Shown: positions 37,758 through 49,147, counted from the first letter of the stretch. The stretch: DNA of 64,000 bases from Pseudoalteromonas sp. MMG010 (GCF_018100905.1 NZ_JAGJEG010000004.1:62001-126000), one strand, 5' to 3'. Made by a program: numbers and translations. Notes: generated by a model not told the origin, from the sequence alone.

Positions 37758-38594
37758 GTATTCATAAGCAGCTTGAATATCTTGGCTTTTTTTAACTGCT
37801 AGCTCCATCATATGCTTTGGCAACCCTTGCGAGACTAATTTATCTGGATGATGTTGTGCCATCAACTTACGATACGCGACTTTTATATCGCGTGTTGTGG
37901 CTGATGTATCTAACCCAAGCAATGCTAGCGCCTGTGTTTTATTCATCGCATTATTAGGGGGTACATGGTGCCCCGAGCCTTCTTTGTAACTACTGCGACT
38001 TTGTTGTTGGTGAAATTGTTGCTGTTGCTGCCTAAAAGCAAACTCAGCTTGGTAGCGCTTTAGCACAAAATTAAAATGTGTTTTAGAAATACCTAATAAC
38101 TTACTAACCTCTTGCAGTAGCTGCTTTTCTTGAGCTGCCAGTACGCCATCAGAAAACGCCATTTGTATTTGTATTTCTAAAAAAAGTTGTAGTAGGTCAT
38201 AGCGTTTCGCAAAACGCTCTTTAAAATCAACCACGGTCTCTTTAAGCGAAAAATCACTGTCTTTACCCGATTGAAATGCATGTTGCGCTTCACGACGTTC
38301 ATCGCCCTGCAGCCCCATTTCGTTCATAAAAACAGATGCCGCTTTTATATGAATTTCGCTGACACGCCCATTTGACTTTGCAATATGTCCCATCACCGAA
38401 AAACAGCTTGAGAAAAACAATGCTTGGCGTTCGTTTACATCATCACCTTTGAATAACCCAGAAAACCCACCGGCTTTATCAAAGTCATTTTTAAGACTTT
38501 TATCAAATAAATGTCCGAGATAGAGGCCTAATACAGCGCCAAAAAATTTGCCAAACATAAAACCAAAACAAAATCCGAGTATTTTTCCCCACAT
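37740..38594 (-). CDS. djlA: membrane-anchored DnaJ-like co-chaperone DjlA
   Basis: A 284-residue co-chaperone: N-terminal glycine-rich membrane segment (ILGFCFGFMFGKFFGAVLG), TerB-like central domain (about 50-180), Gln-rich linker (QQQQQFHQQQ) and C-terminal J domain with HPD in MAQHHPDKL, needed to stimulate DnaK. Domain order and length match E. coli DjlA (271). It is followed upstream on the same strand by murU and amgK. Confidence 0.93.
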   Translation of the reverse strand: MWGKILGFCFGFMFGKFFGAVLGLYLGHLFDKSLKNDFDKAGGFSGLFKGDDVNERQALFFSSCFSVMGHIAKSNGRVSEIHIKAASVFMNEMGLQGDERREAQHAFQSGKDSDFSLKETVVDFKERFAKRYDLLQLFLEIQIQMAFSDGVLAAQEKQLLQEVSKLLGISKTHFNFVLKRYQAEFAFRQQQQQFHQQQSRSSYKEGSGHHVPPNNAMNKTQALALLGLDTSATTRDIKVAYRKLMAQHHPDKLVSQGLPKHMMELAVKKSQDIQAAYEYLKKTA

Positions 38595-38608
38595 CTAAAA
38601 TACGTTCC

Positions 38609-39286
38609 TTAATCTGTTGCTAAAATAGAAGAACCGGCTAATCGCTGATTTAATTCATCAAGCCGCTGTGGTGTACCAATATCGTCCCACTGACCTAAAT
38701 AAAGCTCTGTTGAAATGACTCCTTCATCTAGCTTTTCTCTTAAAATAGGCCCCAGCGGCAACACTTGGTTTTTATAACCTGTAAAAAAACCCGATTGGTA
38801 ACGTGCAATTCCTGAAAAAGTATATTTTTGTGATATTGCTTGATGATGATTAAGTGCAAAATCACCCTCAGGATTATGTGCTGGGTTTTCAACTAAAACA
38901 AGGTGCGCTTCATTGTCTGATAAATGTAATTGGATGAGTGCACTCACATCATAATCGGTATAAACATCACCATTTAAAACAATAAAAGAATCCCCTAATA
39001 ATTTAAGCGCATTAATAATGCCACCGGCGGTCTCTAAACCACCAGGTTGTTCTTGGCTATATTGAATGCTGACCCCCCATTTATTACCATCACCAAAGTA
39101 CGCTTTTATTTTATCGCCCTGCCAAGCAAGGTTTATTACGATTTGCTCAATACCCGCCGCTTTTAAATTTATAATATGATGCTCAAGTAATGGCTTACCA
39201 GCCACTTTTAACATGGGCTTAGGCATCTCTTTAGTGAGTGGCATCATACGTTGCCCTCGCCCAGCCGCTAAAATAATTGCTTTCAT
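38609..39286 (-). CDS. murU: N-acetylmuramate alpha-1-phosphate uridylyltransferase
   Basis: A 225-residue nucleotidyltransferase. The signature LAAGRGQRMMPLT followed by KPMLKV is the UTP-binding loop, and LNGDVYTD contains the metal-binding Asp. In Pseudomonas MurU converts MurNAc-1-phosphate to UDP-MurNAc in the cell-wall recycling route that bypasses fosfomycin-sensitive MurA. The pairing with amgK and the position divergent from lptD support this call over a generic sugar nucleotidyltransferase. Its start overlaps the amgK stop by 4 bases. Confidence 0.88.
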   Translation of the reverse strand: MKAIILAAGRGQRMMPLTKEMPKPMLKVAGKPLLEHHIINLKAAGIEQIVINLAWQGDKIKAYFGDGNKWGVSIQYSQEQPGGLETAGGIINALKLLGDSFIVLNGDVYTDYDVSALIQLHLSDNEAHLVLVENPAHNPEGDFALNHHQAISQKYTFSGIARYQSGFFTGYKNQVLPLGPILREKLDEGVISTELYLGQWDDIGTPQRLDELNQRLAGSSILATD

Positions 39287-40284
39287 TGTCTGCTCTCTTT
39301 CAGCTTTGCGATTACCTTAGGTTTAATGGTATTAGCCACCCACTGACTCATAAACTGTAATTCATCATATTTAGCTGCAATTTCAATAATGTAATCAAGT
39401 GTAGGTACAATATTATCTAAATACCCTTTTTTACCATCGCGTAAATACAGACGACAAAAAATCCCAGCCGCTTTTAAGTGACGTTGTAGCCCTGTTAAAT
39501 CAAACCAATAGGTAAATTCATCATAACTTACGTCGGCCATTAACTTATGCTGTTTAAACTCATCAAAGCTGTATTTTAATAAACGCGTTAACTGTGCATT
39601 AGGTAATTTAAAGTAACAATCTCGAAGCAATGACACTAAGTCGTAACAGAGTGGACCTTGGACAGCATCTTGATAATCTATGATTGCCCACTGCTGATTG
39701 CAGCGCATAATATTACGACTGTGATAATCACGATGCATGGTTACTTGCGGTTGTTCTAGCATCGTTTTAATTAATAAATGACAGCTTTGTTGCCATAAAG
39801 ACTGCTGTTTCTCATTAATCTCAATATTTATAAAATCGGCAACTAACCATTGACTAAATATATCTAACTCACGCTTTATAAAAGCCTGATCATAAGGCAG
39901 CATAATACTTGCTGGAGGCGTTTGTGCCCACTGGGCGTTAAGCGTTATAAGTTGTTGGTAATAATCTTCACGATGCTCATCCTCAAGCAGGTCAGCAAGA
40001 TGAGTTTGGCCTAAATCGGTTAATATAAAAAAGCCTTGCTCTTGATCACTGGCAAGAATTTCGGGAAGTAAAAAACCTTGTTTGGTAAACACTTTATTCA
40101 AAGTAATGTAGGGCAAGTTATTAACTTTGTGAGGGTCTGAGTCCATCACTATTAATTGCTGGGTCGATGTAGCGACGCGAAAATAGCGCCTAAAACTAGC
40201 ATCCCCGGTAATAGCCTCTAACTCATAAGCTTGTCCGTCAAAGTATTTTGTTATAAATTTTTTTAAATGTTCAATACGTGTCAT
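39283..40284 (-). CDS. amgK: anomeric MurNAc/GlcNAc kinase
   Basis: A 333-residue aminoglycoside-phosphotransferase-fold kinase. The catalytic loop MHRDYHSRNIM contains HxDxxxxN, followed by the Mg-binding Asp in AIIDYQD. AmgK phosphorylates recycled MurNAc at C1, feeding MurU, which is the overlapping downstream gene. It is divergent from lptD with about 114 bases between starts, an arrangement shared with pseudomonads. Confidence 0.9.
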   Translation of the reverse strand: MTRIEHLKKFITKYFDGQAYELEAITGDASFRRYFRVATSTQQLIVMDSDPHKVNNLPYITLNKVFTKQGFLLPEILASDQEQGFFILTDLGQTHLADLLEDEHREDYYQQLITLNAQWAQTPPASIMLPYDQAFIKRELDIFSQWLVADFINIEINEKQQSLWQQSCHLLIKTMLEQPQVTMHRDYHSRNIMRCNQQWAIIDYQDAVQGPLCYDLVSLLRDCYFKLPNAQLTRLLKYSFDEFKQHKLMADVSYDEFTYWFDLTGLQRHLKAAGIFCRLYLRDGKKGYLDNIVPTLDYIIEIAAKYDELQFMSQWVANTIKPKVIAKLKESRQ

Positions 40285-40398
40285 ATTTTATAAGTTATCT
40301 ATTTTTAGCTAAGTTAATTTGGTCAATTACTGTATTTGCCATTATTTTGCTTTATTATGTCCCCTTTACTATTTCGCACTGAATATTAAGGTTACTAA

Positions 40399-42651
40399 AT
40401 GAACAAAAGCTGGGGCATATTGATGCTAAGCGTCGTAAGCACATCATCGCTTGCCGACACTGAGCTGACACACAAACTATGTGGCGTCTCAATGCTAACC
40501 AGAACCTGGCAACCTATGCAAGGACTTGAGCTAGGTACCGTTGATATTAAAGCAGACGAAGTCGAATTTCTGGGTACTCAAAGTGCTGAATTTAACGGCA
40601 ATGTTGATATTAACACCCTTGATATGAGTTTGTCCGCACAAAGTGCTTTATTAGATAAAGAACGCAGTTTATTAAATGCTACAGGGCCAATTACTTATCA
40701 AAACTCTGTCAGTACGGTACATAGCACGGGCTTAAATGCAGATCTAAATAATTCTGAGATAAGCTTACTTGGCGCAAATTACAATTTAACTGAGCAATTA
40801 GGTAAAGGCGGTGCTGAAAAACTTACCGTTAATAATTCTGGCTTATTATTAATGAATGCCAGCTTTACTGCCTGCCCAGGAGAAATTCCGGTTTGGGCAA
40901 TTGAAGCTGATGAAATCAACTTATCTCGCGAAGAAGGTTGGGGGGAGACCTATAATGCAGTATTGCGCATACTCGACACCCCCGTTTTATATTTACCTTA
41001 TTTTACTTTTCCGTTAGATGAGCGCCGTAAGTCGGGGTTATTAACCCCGAGCTTTTCAAGCTCTGATAGTTATGGCCTTGAAACGATTACCCCTTATTAT
41101 TGGAATATAGCTCCTAATTACGATGCGACCATCACCCCGCGTTATATGTCTCGTATTGGTCTTCAATTACAAACCGAATTTAGGTACTTAACCGATACAA
41201 GCAAAGGCCTTGTTGGTATTGAATATTTAAATGAAGATGATTCTGAGCCAGAACTTGACTCTCGTTATATGTTTCATTGGCAACAAAAGAGTTATTTTGG
41301 CGAAAACTGGCGTGCTAGCGTCGATATTACCAACGTCAGTGATGATAACTACTTAACCGATTTAACATCAAATTACGCAAATACGACCGACACCCAACTC
41401 TATCGCACGGGAGCATTAACGCATTTAGGCGATACATGGCGTACCGATATTAAAATTCAAAGTTTTGAAGTACTCGGGGATCATGACGAATCATATACCG
41501 CGTTACCACAAATAAACTTTACCCAAACTGCACCTTGGCGTATAAATCATTTTGACTTTAGTATTTCAGGTGAGTTGAGTCATTTTATTAATGGCAGTAC
41601 AGAGGTAGAGGTAGACGAAGCAACTCGATTACATATTGAGCCAAAAGTTCGCTTTGGTTATGAACAATACGCTTGGTCTTTTTTATCTGAAGTTAGTTTA
41701 CTGCAAACAAATTATAAGCAACATGGTGATTTAGATGGCACCCAATACAGTAGCTCTGTCTCGAGAACACTGCCAAAAGTACGTCTTTATAGCCAATTAA
41801 ACTTTGAACGTGATACCTCTTTCTTTTTTGAAGATGGCATTCAAACACTTGAACCACAAATGCAATACCTGTATACCCCTAACAAAGATCAAACCGACAT
41901 TGCTCTATTTGATACCGTCAATTTACAAGAAGACTTTTTTGGTTTGTTTAGAGATACACGTTTTTCAGGTGTTGATAGAATAGCTGGCGCTAATCAGCTA
42001 ACGATAGGTGCAACAACACGCTTATTTAGTAGTAAAAGTGAAGAAGTGTTTAATTTCAGCGCTGGGCAAATCTTTTATTTAAGTGATTCTGCAAAACCCA
42101 CTGAGCAAGGAATTACTGAAGAGACAAACTACAATGCCTTGTTTGCAGCACAAACCATGGTACATTGGCATCGTCGATGGTATTTGTCTGGCGGGATCCA
42201 ATACGATACTGACGGCAAGCAAATGATTCAATCAAATGTTACCTTAGATTACAAAGGCGACAATAATCAGTTAGTTCAATTGAACCATCGCTATGCAAAT
42301 GATGTCTCAGGAAATACAATCGAGCAAGTCGGTATGTTTACGAGCGTACCTATTAGTGATGAATGGCAGTTTATTGCAAGTTATCATAAAGACATTGAGA
42401 ATAAACGCAGTATAGAAGTATTAACCGGACTTCAGTATGAATCATGCTGTTGGGCAGTTCAAATTACAGGTCAGCGTCAGATTAAAACCGATTTAAATCA
42501 AGCGATTGACCAAGACCAAGCTACATTTGATTCAAGTATTCGTCTGAATTTTGTTTTAAAAGGGCTAGGCAGTAAAAGTAGTTATGATGCGCAAAAATTA
42601 TTACAACAAAGTATTTTTGGCTATCGTAGACCTTATTTTCTTAATAATTAG
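40399..42651 (+). CDS. lptD: LPS-assembly outer-membrane protein LptD
   Basis: A 750-residue beta-barrel that inserts lipopolysaccharide into the outer leaflet with LptE. A signal peptide is followed by the OstA-like N-terminal domain (GTVDIKADEVEF) and the barrel (from about 200). The four cysteines of the E. coli disulfide network have counterparts: Cys28, Cys159 and the pair Cys683-Cys684 (E. coli 31, 173, 724, 725). It is first in a plus-strand cluster lptD-surA-pdxA-rsmA-apaG-apaH, with gaps of 44 bases or less or overlaps. Confidence 0.95.
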   Translation: MNKSWGILMLSVVSTSSLADTELTHKLCGVSMLTRTWQPMQGLELGTVDIKADEVEFLGTQSAEFNGNVDINTLDMSLSAQSALLDKERSLLNATGPITYQNSVSTVHSTGLNADLNNSEISLLGANYNLTEQLGKGGAEKLTVNNSGLLLMNASFTACPGEIPVWAIEADEINLSREEGWGETYNAVLRILDTPVLYLPYFTFPLDERRKSGLLTPSFSSSDSYGLETITPYYWNIAPNYDATITPRYMSRIGLQLQTEFRYLTDTSKGLVGIEYLNEDDSEPELDSRYMFHWQQKSYFGENWRASVDITNVSDDNYLTDLTSNYANTTDTQLYRTGALTHLGDTWRTDIKIQSFEVLGDHDESYTALPQINFTQTAPWRINHFDFSISGELSHFINGSTEVEVDEATRLHIEPKVRFGYEQYAWSFLSEVSLLQTNYKQHGDLDGTQYSSSVSRTLPKVRLYSQLNFERDTSFFFEDGIQTLEPQMQYLYTPNKDQTDIALFDTVNLQEDFFGLFRDTRFSGVDRIAGANQLTIGATTRLFSSKSEEVFNFSAGQIFYLSDSAKPTEQGITEETNYNALFAAQTMVHWHRRWYLSGGIQYDTDGKQMIQSNVTLDYKGDNNQLVQLNHRYANDVSGNTIEQVGMFTSVPISDEWQFIASYHKDIENKRSIEVLTGLQYESCCWAVQITGQRQIKTDLNQAIDQDQATFDSSIRLNFVLKGLGSKSSYDAQKLLQQSIFGYRRPYFLNN

Positions 42652-42695
42652 TATTTAATCCATACTATGGCATTAGCAAGAGTCGAAAAAAGAAT

Positions 42696-43988
42696 ATGAA
42701 TTTAAAAAAAATATTAACATCAACCGTTTTATCATTAAGCCTTTATAATGTTGCTATAGCGGCACCTGTAGAAATAGATAAAGTAATAGGCGTTGTTAAC
42801 CAAGGTGTAATTTTACAAAGCGAAGTTGATACCATCATCAATCGTGTAAAATCACAAGCAAAAGAGCAAAATCAGCAACTCCCAAAAGATGCAACATTAC
42901 GCGTACAAGCCATTGAACGCTTAGTCAACCAAACGCTATTAATGCAAATGGCTGAACGCATGGGTCTTGAAATTTCTGATAGTCAGTTAGATCAAACATT
43001 AGCATCAATGGCCAGCGAGCAAGGTGGCACAATCGCAGACCTTAGAAAAACCATTGAAGGTACTGGAGATAATTTCCAAGCTTACCGTGAAGAAATTCGT
43101 AAAGAAATAACCACACAACAAGTGACTCGTGCCAATGTTGACCGCCGTATTTATATTAGCGAGCAAGAAATTGATAACCTATTAAAAATAATGCAAGAGC
43201 AAGGACAAAATACCGAAGAATATAATATTGGCCATATATTAATCGATATTCCTAGTGAGGCAACGACTGAAGATATTAACAATGCAAAAGTACGCGCAGA
43301 CAAAGTCATTGAACTATTAAACGCTGGCCAAGAATTTAAACGTATCGCGATTTCATCATCAGGGGGCTCTAAAGCACTTGAAGGCGGACAACTTGGTTGG
43401 ATGAGCGTAAACGAAATGCCTTCACTTTTTGCCCAGGCTGTTAAAGGTAAGAAAAAAGAAAGCGTTATAGGCCCTCTTCGTTCTGGTGCTGGCTTTCATA
43501 TTATAAAAGTACAAGATATCCGCGGCCTACAAATAGTTGAAACTACAGAGGTACGTTCACGCCACATCTTAATAAAACCTTCAATCATCTTAAGCGAAGA
43601 AAAGGCGAAAACGATGCTTGCTGGATTTAGAAAAGACTTACTCGCTGGAAATGCCGATTTTGCTGAACTTGCGAAAGAGTATTCAGAAGATCCTGGTTCT
43701 GCGCTTAAAGGCGGTGAGTATGATTGGACAGATCCAACAACCTATGTACCTGCATTTAAAGATAATTTATTAGCATTAGAAAAAAATGAAATAAGCGAAC
43801 CATTTAGATCTCAATTTGGTTGGCATATCGTGCAATTACTCGATAAGCGTAAAGCAGATAAAACAGAACAAGCAAAACGTAATCGTGCTCATGGCTTGTT
43901 ATTTAACCGTAAATTTAAAGAAGAAAGTTTTAACTGGCAGCAAGAAATGCGCGATCAGGCACACGTTGAAATTTTTCCAGCAGAATAA
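42696..43988 (+). CDS. surA: periplasmic chaperone/peptidyl-prolyl isomerase SurA
   Basis: A 430-residue periplasmic chaperone for outer-membrane proteins, LptD being a known client. Signal peptide to about residue 22, N-terminal SurA domain (IDKVIGVVNQGVILQSEVD), two parvulin domains (about 170-270 and 282-380, the second with EYSEDPGSALKGGEYDW), and a C-terminal helix. The length matches E. coli SurA (428). pdxA follows after 3 bases. Confidence 0.96.
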   Translation: MNLKKILTSTVLSLSLYNVAIAAPVEIDKVIGVVNQGVILQSEVDTIINRVKSQAKEQNQQLPKDATLRVQAIERLVNQTLLMQMAERMGLEISDSQLDQTLASMASEQGGTIADLRKTIEGTGDNFQAYREEIRKEITTQQVTRANVDRRIYISEQEIDNLLKIMQEQGQNTEEYNIGHILIDIPSEATTEDINNAKVRADKVIELLNAGQEFKRIAISSSGGSKALEGGQLGWMSVNEMPSLFAQAVKGKKKESVIGPLRSGAGFHIIKVQDIRGLQIVETTEVRSRHILIKPSIILSEEKAKTMLAGFRKDLLAGNADFAELAKEYSEDPGSALKGGEYDWTDPTTYVPAFKDNLLALEKNEISEPFRSQFGWHIVQLLDKRKADKTEQAKRNRAHGLLFNRKFKEESFNWQQEMRDQAHVEIFPAE

Positions 43989-43991
43989 ACA

Positions 43992-44990
43992 ATGACTTTA
44001 AAAATAGCAGTAACACCAGGCGAACCAGCAGGGATAGGCCCGGATTTATTTATTAAATTAGCCCAGTTAAAATGGGATGCGCAGTTAGTCGCGATTGCTG
44101 ATGGTGCGTTGTTAAAAACACGCGCCGAACAATTAGGCCTGAGTATTAATTTAATTGAGTTTGACCCTCATGCAAAAGCAACCCCCGCTCCTGCAGGCAG
44201 TGTTTATATTCACCAAGTTGATTTAGGTGGGCCTGTAGAGCTAGGTGTCTTAGATGATACCAATGGTCAATATGTATTAGATACTCTGCGTATTGCCAGT
44301 GAAAAAAATATGGATGGTACCTTTGACGCCGTTGTCACCGGACCTGTGCATAAAGGTATTATTAATAAAGCGGGAATTTCGTTTAGTGGTCATACTGAGT
44401 ACTTTGCACAACAATCAAATACACCTGATGTTGTCATGTTACTGGCAACTGAAGGGTTACGTGTTGCATTAGTCACTACACACATCCCACTTGCTTATGT
44501 ATCTCGTGCTATTACTGAGGAACGTTTAACCAAAGTTATCGGCATTTTAAATCATGACTTACAAACCAAATTTGGTATTGAAAAGCCTCGTATTTTAGTT
44601 TGTGGTTTAAACCCTCATGCTGGTGAAGACGGGCATCTAGGTAATGAAGAGATAGAAACAATTACTCCTACGCTAAATAAACTCAATGAGCAAGGGATGA
44701 ATTTAATTGGTCCTCTTCCGGCTGATACACTTTTTCAGGATAAATACTTATCACAAGTTGATGCTGTATTAGCAATGTATCACGATCAAGGCTTACCTGT
44801 GTTAAAATACAAAGGGTTTGGCAAGTCAGTAAATATTACGCTTGGCCTTCCTTTTATTCGCACCTCAGTAGACCATGGCACCGCCCTAGATTTAGCCGGT
44901 ACAGGGAATGCTGAAGTTGGCAGTTTTGAATTAGCAATCCGCGAGGCAATAAAGCTCGCCCATGAAAAAGCACAAATTAATGACCGATAA
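43992..44990 (+). CDS. pdxA: 4-hydroxythreonine-4-phosphate dehydrogenase PdxA
   Basis: A 332-residue enzyme of pyridoxal phosphate synthesis. It begins [12 protein letters not shown], the family hallmark. Metal-binding histidines are visible in SGHTEYF, and in [12 protein letters not shown]; the [12 protein letters not shown] block is near the C-terminus. It oxidises 4-phosphohydroxy-L-threonine with NAD; the product is used with deoxyxylulose phosphate by PdxJ. It overlaps the rsmA start by 11 bases. Confidence 0.96.
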   Translation: MTLKIAVTPGEPAGIGPDLFIKLAQLKWDAQLVAIADGALLKTRAEQLGLSINLIEFDPHAKATPAPAGSVYIHQVDLGGPVELGVLDDTNGQYVLDTLRIASEKNMDGTFDAVVTGPVHKGIINKAGISFSGHTEYFAQQSNTPDVVMLLATEGLRVALVTTHIPLAYVSRAITEERLTKVIGILNHDLQTKFGIEKPRILVCGLNPHAGEDGHLGNEEIETITPTLNKLNEQGMNLIGPLPADTLFQDKYLSQVDAVLAMYHDQGLPVLKYKGFGKSVNITLGLPFIRTSVDHGTALDLAGTGNAEVGSFELAIREAIKLAHEKAQINDR

Positions 44991-45783
44991 AGTACATTTA
45001 GGCCATCGCGCCCGTAAACGTTTTGGACAAAACTTTTTATTTGATGAAATGATCATTGATAAAATTGTTTCTGCCATCGATCCTAAGCCTGAAGATAACC
45101 TGGTAGAGATTGGGCCTGGTCTGGGCGCAATTACTGAGCCTGTGGCGCAACTAAGCGGACAATTAACCGTGGTTGAGCTAGATAAAGATTTAGTTCAACG
45201 TTTAATTGAGCACCCTGTTTTGGGGCCAAAATTAAACGTTAACCAAGGCGATGCAATGAAATTCGACTTTGCGAGCCTCGTTAAAGACGATAAAAAACTA
45301 AAGGTCTTTGGCAATCTGCCTTATAACATATCAACTCCGTTGCTATTTCACCTTTTTGAATTTGCAGATAATATCGAACACATGCACTTTATGCTGCAAA
45401 AAGAAGTTGTAAAACGTATGGTTGCAGGCCCTGGTAGTAAAACATTTGGTCGCTTAAGTGTCATGACACAATATTACTGTAATGCGATCCCCGTTATAGA
45501 AGTACCGCCTGAATGCTTTAAACCAGCACCAAAAGTAGATTCTGCCGTTATTCGTTTAATCCCTAAAAAACCTGAGCAACGTAGTGCTAAAAGTACCAAG
45601 ATATTAAATCAAGTTTGTCTTGAAGCTTTTAACCAGCGTCGTAAAACATTACGTAATAGCTTAGCTAACTTATTAACAGCAGATGAGCTAACAAGTATTG
45701 GTATTGATATTACTTTACGCGCTGAAAGCTTATCTTTACAACAATTTATAGATATAGCCAACTGGATTTATGACAACAAATAA
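44980..45783 (+). CDS. rsmA: 16S rRNA dimethyladenosine transferase RsmA (KsgA)
   Basis: A 267-residue SAM-dependent methyltransferase that dimethylates A1518 and A1519 of 16S r[23 protein letters not shown] (SAM motif I) and the catalytic FGNLPYNIS (NLPY motif) are all present. The second in-frame ATG (44980) gives [17 protein letters not shown], matching the length of the E. coli N-terminus; the ATG at 44962 would add six residues. Loss of KsgA gives kasugamycin resistance in E. coli. Confidence 0.95.
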   Translation: MTDKVHLGHRARKRFGQNFLFDEMIIDKIVSAIDPKPEDNLVEIGPGLGAITEPVAQLSGQLTVVELDKDLVQRLIEHPVLGPKLNVNQGDAMKFDFASLVKDDKKLKVFGNLPYNISTPLLFHLFEFADNIEHMHFMLQKEVVKRMVAGPGSKTFGRLSVMTQYYCNAIPVIEVPPECFKPAPKVDSAVIRLIPKKPEQRSAKSTKILNQVCLEAFNQRRKTLRNSLANLLTADELTSIGIDITLRAESLSLQQFIDIANWIYDNK

Positions 45784-46156
45784 CATGGGTTCGCCCGTTA
45801 AAGTATCGGTAGAGACCTTTTATGTTGAAGGTCAATCAGAGCCAGAACAAGACAAGTATGTATTTGCATACTCAGTAACCATTAAAAACCATAGTTTATG
45901 TAGCACAAAGTTACTAAGCCGCTACTGGTTAATTACCGATGCAAATGGAAAAGAAGTTGAAGTTCAAGGTGATGGTGTGGTTGGCGAAACCCCAACGATA
46001 GGCCCCGGTGAAAGCTACAATTACACCAGCGGTGCTATCTTAGACACTCCAGTTGGGACTATGCAGGGTTATTACACCTTAAAAAATGAATTTGGCTCAA
46101 CCATTGAAGCACCTATTAATGTGTTTCGTTTAGCCTGCCCAAATATATTACATTAA
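45770..46156 (+). CDS. apaG: ApaG protein
   Basis: A 128-residue ApaG/DUF525 protein with a fibronectin-III-like beta fold; [22 protein letters not shown] and [17 protein letters not shown] are the family blocks. The function is not settled (linked to divalent cation sensitivity and nucleotide binding). Its ATG lies inside the end of rsmA, overlapping by 14 bases. A second ATG at 45785 is possible but less typical of this cluster. Confidence 0.93.
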   Translation: MTTNNMGSPVKVSVETFYVEGQSEPEQDKYVFAYSVTIKNHSLCSTKLLSRYWLITDANGKEVEVQGDGVVGETPTIGPGESYNYTSGAILDTPVGTMQGYYTLKNEFGSTIEAPINVFRLACPNILH

Positions 46157-46171
46157 CCGTGGTGGCTCTGT

Positions 46172-46990
46172 ATGGCTAACTATGCAATAGGTGACTTACA
46201 GGGCTGTTTTAATGAGTTTCAAGCCTTATTACGGCGTGTAAATTTCAACCCCAGTCAAGATCACCTTTATTTAGTTGGTGATATTGTTGCCCGCGGGCCC
46301 GACTCACTTGCCTGTATTGAGTTTATTTATAAGCACCAAAACAGTATAAGCATTACTTTAGGTAATCATGATTTACATCTGATTGCTTGCTTTTACTTAA
46401 ATAAACCAACAAACCCTAAAGATAAACTGGCCCCCTTATTAAGTAGCCGCCACATACAGCGCTACATTCACTACTTACAAACACAGCCTTTAGCAATTTG
46501 GTTAGCGCAACATAAGTGTTTTATTAGTCATGCAGGTTTAAATCCTCATTGGGATATACAACAAGCATTAAACCATGCAAAGTTTGCACAACAATGCTAT
46601 CAGGGCAAAGACGCGACCTCTTTTTTTGAAAATATGTATGGCGCACACCCGACTGTTTTTTCATCTAAATTAAATAAATTTGAAAAGTTTCGCTACATCG
46701 TTAACTACTTTACGCGTATGCGCTTCTTATTACCAAATGATCAACTAGAGCTCAGTGCAAAAGGCGCAATAAAGCACAGCCCAGAACTAACACCTTGGTT
46801 TAATCATAAAAACTACAGTCAACTTAACCATAAAATTATTTTTGGCCATTGGGCATCTTTACAAGGAGTAACGGGGCATGAAGAGATCATTGCCTTAGAT
46901 ACAGGATGTGTCTGGGGAGCAGAGATGCGATTAATTAATTTAGATAATATGGAAATCATTTCAGAAAAATCACACTTTTTATTGAAATAA
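46172..46990 (+). CDS. apaH: symmetrical Ap4A hydrolase ApaH
   Basis: A 272-residue metallophosphatase that splits Ap4A into two ADP and also decaps Np4-RNA. The metal-binding motifs GDLQGC, GDIVARGPDS and LGNHDLHL are at residues about 7, 37 and 64. FGHWASLQG and LDTGCVWG follow near the C-terminus. It is last in the lptD cluster. In E. coli folA comes next, but here a chemotaxis receptor and a DUF3718 gene stand between. Confidence 0.95.
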   Translation: MANYAIGDLQGCFNEFQALLRRVNFNPSQDHLYLVGDIVARGPDSLACIEFIYKHQNSISITLGNHDLHLIACFYLNKPTNPKDKLAPLLSSRHIQRYIHYLQTQPLAIWLAQHKCFISHAGLNPHWDIQQALNHAKFAQQCYQGKDATSFFENMYGAHPTVFSSKLNKFEKFRYIVNYFTRMRFLLPNDQLELSAKGAIKHSPELTPWFNHKNYSQLNHKIIFGHWASLQGVTGHEEIIALDTGCVWGAEMRLINLDNMEIISEKSHFLLK

Positions 46991-47122
46991 ACTGAAAAGC
47001 CTAATCATTTCTGTTAAATTTAAAAGAATGAAATTAAATTCTATTTAAAGATAATAATTTCTTAACTTTTTGAAATTTTAGCCGATAACCTAGCTATCGC
47101 TCTTACCCCCTTGGAATATAAT

Positions 47123-49138
47123 ATGAACTTAACAGTTAGCCAGCGTATTTGGTGTGGTTTTATTTTTATCACCTTATTACTTTTAGCCATTGGTGGGAAT
47201 TCACTAATTAAAATTGCTAATATTGGTGATTCAACACAGCAAGTAAACCAACTTTCTTTACCTGCATTAAATAAAAGCTCAAAACTACAATTTGAGTTTA
47301 TGACTATAAGTAAAACAGCGCAAGCCAGCTTTTACTCAACCTCAGAAAAAGAACTACTTGCTTTTAAAGACGTCATCGAAAAAGAAAAAAAACTCTTTAG
47401 TAAAGCTCATTCAGAGCTTAATGCAGTGGTTAGCACTAACCCTTACTTAAATAAAAGTAGCCAAGAGGTTGGTCAAACATATCAGCGATTTATTGCTACA
47501 GTTGAAGAGTTGTTAGTTGAAAAAAGTAATCAGCTTAAACTAATAACCACATTAAAAAACCAAGTAGAGAGCATTGATATAACAATTGAAGATGCGAACT
47601 CAATTATCTTAGATATTATTGATATTGACGGTTTTGAACAAGACTCTCCACGTGCTTACCAAGCAGCAAATAGCCTCGAAAATAACTTTATGTCGGTCAC
47701 CACTAACAGTACCGATATGCTCACAGTTAAAACCTTACAAACGCTTGATATTATAAAGCAAGAGCAAGAATACTATTTTGAAGAAGTACTCAATTCAATT
47801 GCCTTAATTAAGCCAGCAATAGAAAACTCAAATAATGAACTTTACAGTGATCTACAGCAATATGTTGATAAATTAGAAGATAATATATCAGGTAACAACA
47901 GCTTAGCTGCAAATACCAAACGCTTTATAAATGCAACGAATCTAGCACAGCAGCAGGTAATTGAGTCTGAGCAAGCCACTGCAACTGCGTTAAAACAAAT
48001 TGATGAATTAGTAGATGAAGCAAGTAATGTTGCATTTAAACTGCAAACAGAAGTTCGTTCAGATGTAAACTCTGCCACTCTTTGGACTTGGATAGGCATG
48101 GTTGTTGCCACATTAATTGCTATTGTTATCGCATTAATGACAGTTAATCGCATTATTAAACCTCTGGCAGAAGTTAACCGTATATTAGGTATTGTCGCTA
48201 ATGGTGATATGACTCAGCGCTTAGATGACAGTGCTCAAGATGAATTTGGTGAGCTTTCACATAGCTGTAATACTTTAATTGATAGTTTACGTAGTCTTAT
48301 TAAAGGCATTATTTCTCGCTCAACACAGCTTGCTGCTGCTTCAGAAGAAACGTCAGCGATTACCGGAGAATCTAGTCAAGCAATTAGTAATCAGCAAGCA
48401 CAAGTTGAACAAGCCGCAACGGCAACAACACAAATGAACAGCACTTCACAAACCGTGAGTGAAAGTGCGCATCAAGCGCTCAATGATATTAAAAATGCAG
48501 ATAAAGAAGCAGAGCGTGTTAAAGGGATATCTAATAACAATAAAGCAACCATTGAGCAGCTAGCACGTGAGGTTGATGATGCCTCTCAAGTGATTAATAA
48601 GCTGCATCAAGACAGTGCTTCAATTGGTAGCATTTTAGATGTTATTAGAGGGATTGCAGATCAAACCAACTTATTAGCACTCAATGCAGCAATCGAAGCT
48701 GCTCGTGCAGGTGAATACGGCCGTGGCTTTGCAGTTGTTGCTGATGAAGTACGATCTTTAGCAAGTAAAACTCAAGAATCGACACAAGAAATACAATCGA
48801 TGATTGAATCACTGCAAACAGGTGCTGAAGCGGCTGTAACTGCAATGAAAAAAGGTAAACAGCAAGCTGAGTCTTGTGTTGAGCAAAGTGATTTAGCCAA
48901 TACAGCATTAAACTCAATTACGTTTGCGGTATCACAAGCACACGATGTGAGTGAAGAGATATCAACAGCAGCATTAGAGCAACAACAAGTATCTCAAGAG
49001 ATCAGTGAGCGCTTAGAATCAATTGTAGCAATAGCAGAGCAAACAGCTGAGGGTGCGAGCCAAACTAACATATCAAGTACTGAGGTCGCGAAGCTTGCAG
49101 AAGAGCTTCGTTTATCAGTTGATGAGTTTAAAGTTTAA
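47123..49138 (+). CDS. methyl-accepting chemotaxis protein
   Basis: A 671-residue receptor. TM1 (about 10-28), a long periplasmic helical sensor domain (about 30-315), TM2 (about 318-340), HAMP (to about 395), and the cytoplasmic signalling domain, with the highly conserved tip [20 protein letters not shown] and [15 protein letters not shown]. No CheR-binding pentapeptide is seen at the C-terminus. The ligand is not predictable. The ATG at 47123 has GGA 8 bases upstream; an in-frame TTG four codons earlier overlaps this site. Confidence 0.93.
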   Translation: MNLTVSQRIWCGFIFITLLLLAIGGNSLIKIANIGDSTQQVNQLSLPALNKSSKLQFEFMTISKTAQASFYSTSEKELLAFKDVIEKEKKLFSKAHSELNAVVSTNPYLNKSSQEVGQTYQRFIATVEELLVEKSNQLKLITTLKNQVESIDITIEDANSIILDIIDIDGFEQDSPRAYQAANSLENNFMSVTTNSTDMLTVKTLQTLDIIKQEQEYYFEEVLNSIALIKPAIENSNNELYSDLQQYVDKLEDNISGNNSLAANTKRFINATNLAQQQVIESEQATATALKQIDELVDEASNVAFKLQTEVRSDVNSATLWTWIGMVVATLIAIVIALMTVNRIIKPLAEVNRILGIVANGDMTQRLDDSAQDEFGELSHSCNTLIDSLRSLIKGIISRSTQLAAASEETSAITGESSQAISNQQAQVEQAATATTQMNSTSQTVSESAHQALNDIKNADKEAERVKGISNNNKATIEQLAREVDDASQVINKLHQDSASIGSILDVIRGIADQTNLLALNAAIEAARAGEYGRGFAVVADEVRSLASKTQESTQEIQSMIESLQTGAEAAVTAMKKGKQQAESCVEQSDLANTALNSITFAVSQAHDVSEEISTAALEQQQVSQEISERLESIVAIAEQTAEGASQTNISSTEVAKLAEELRLSVDEFKV

Positions 49139-49147
49139 CATTTAAAA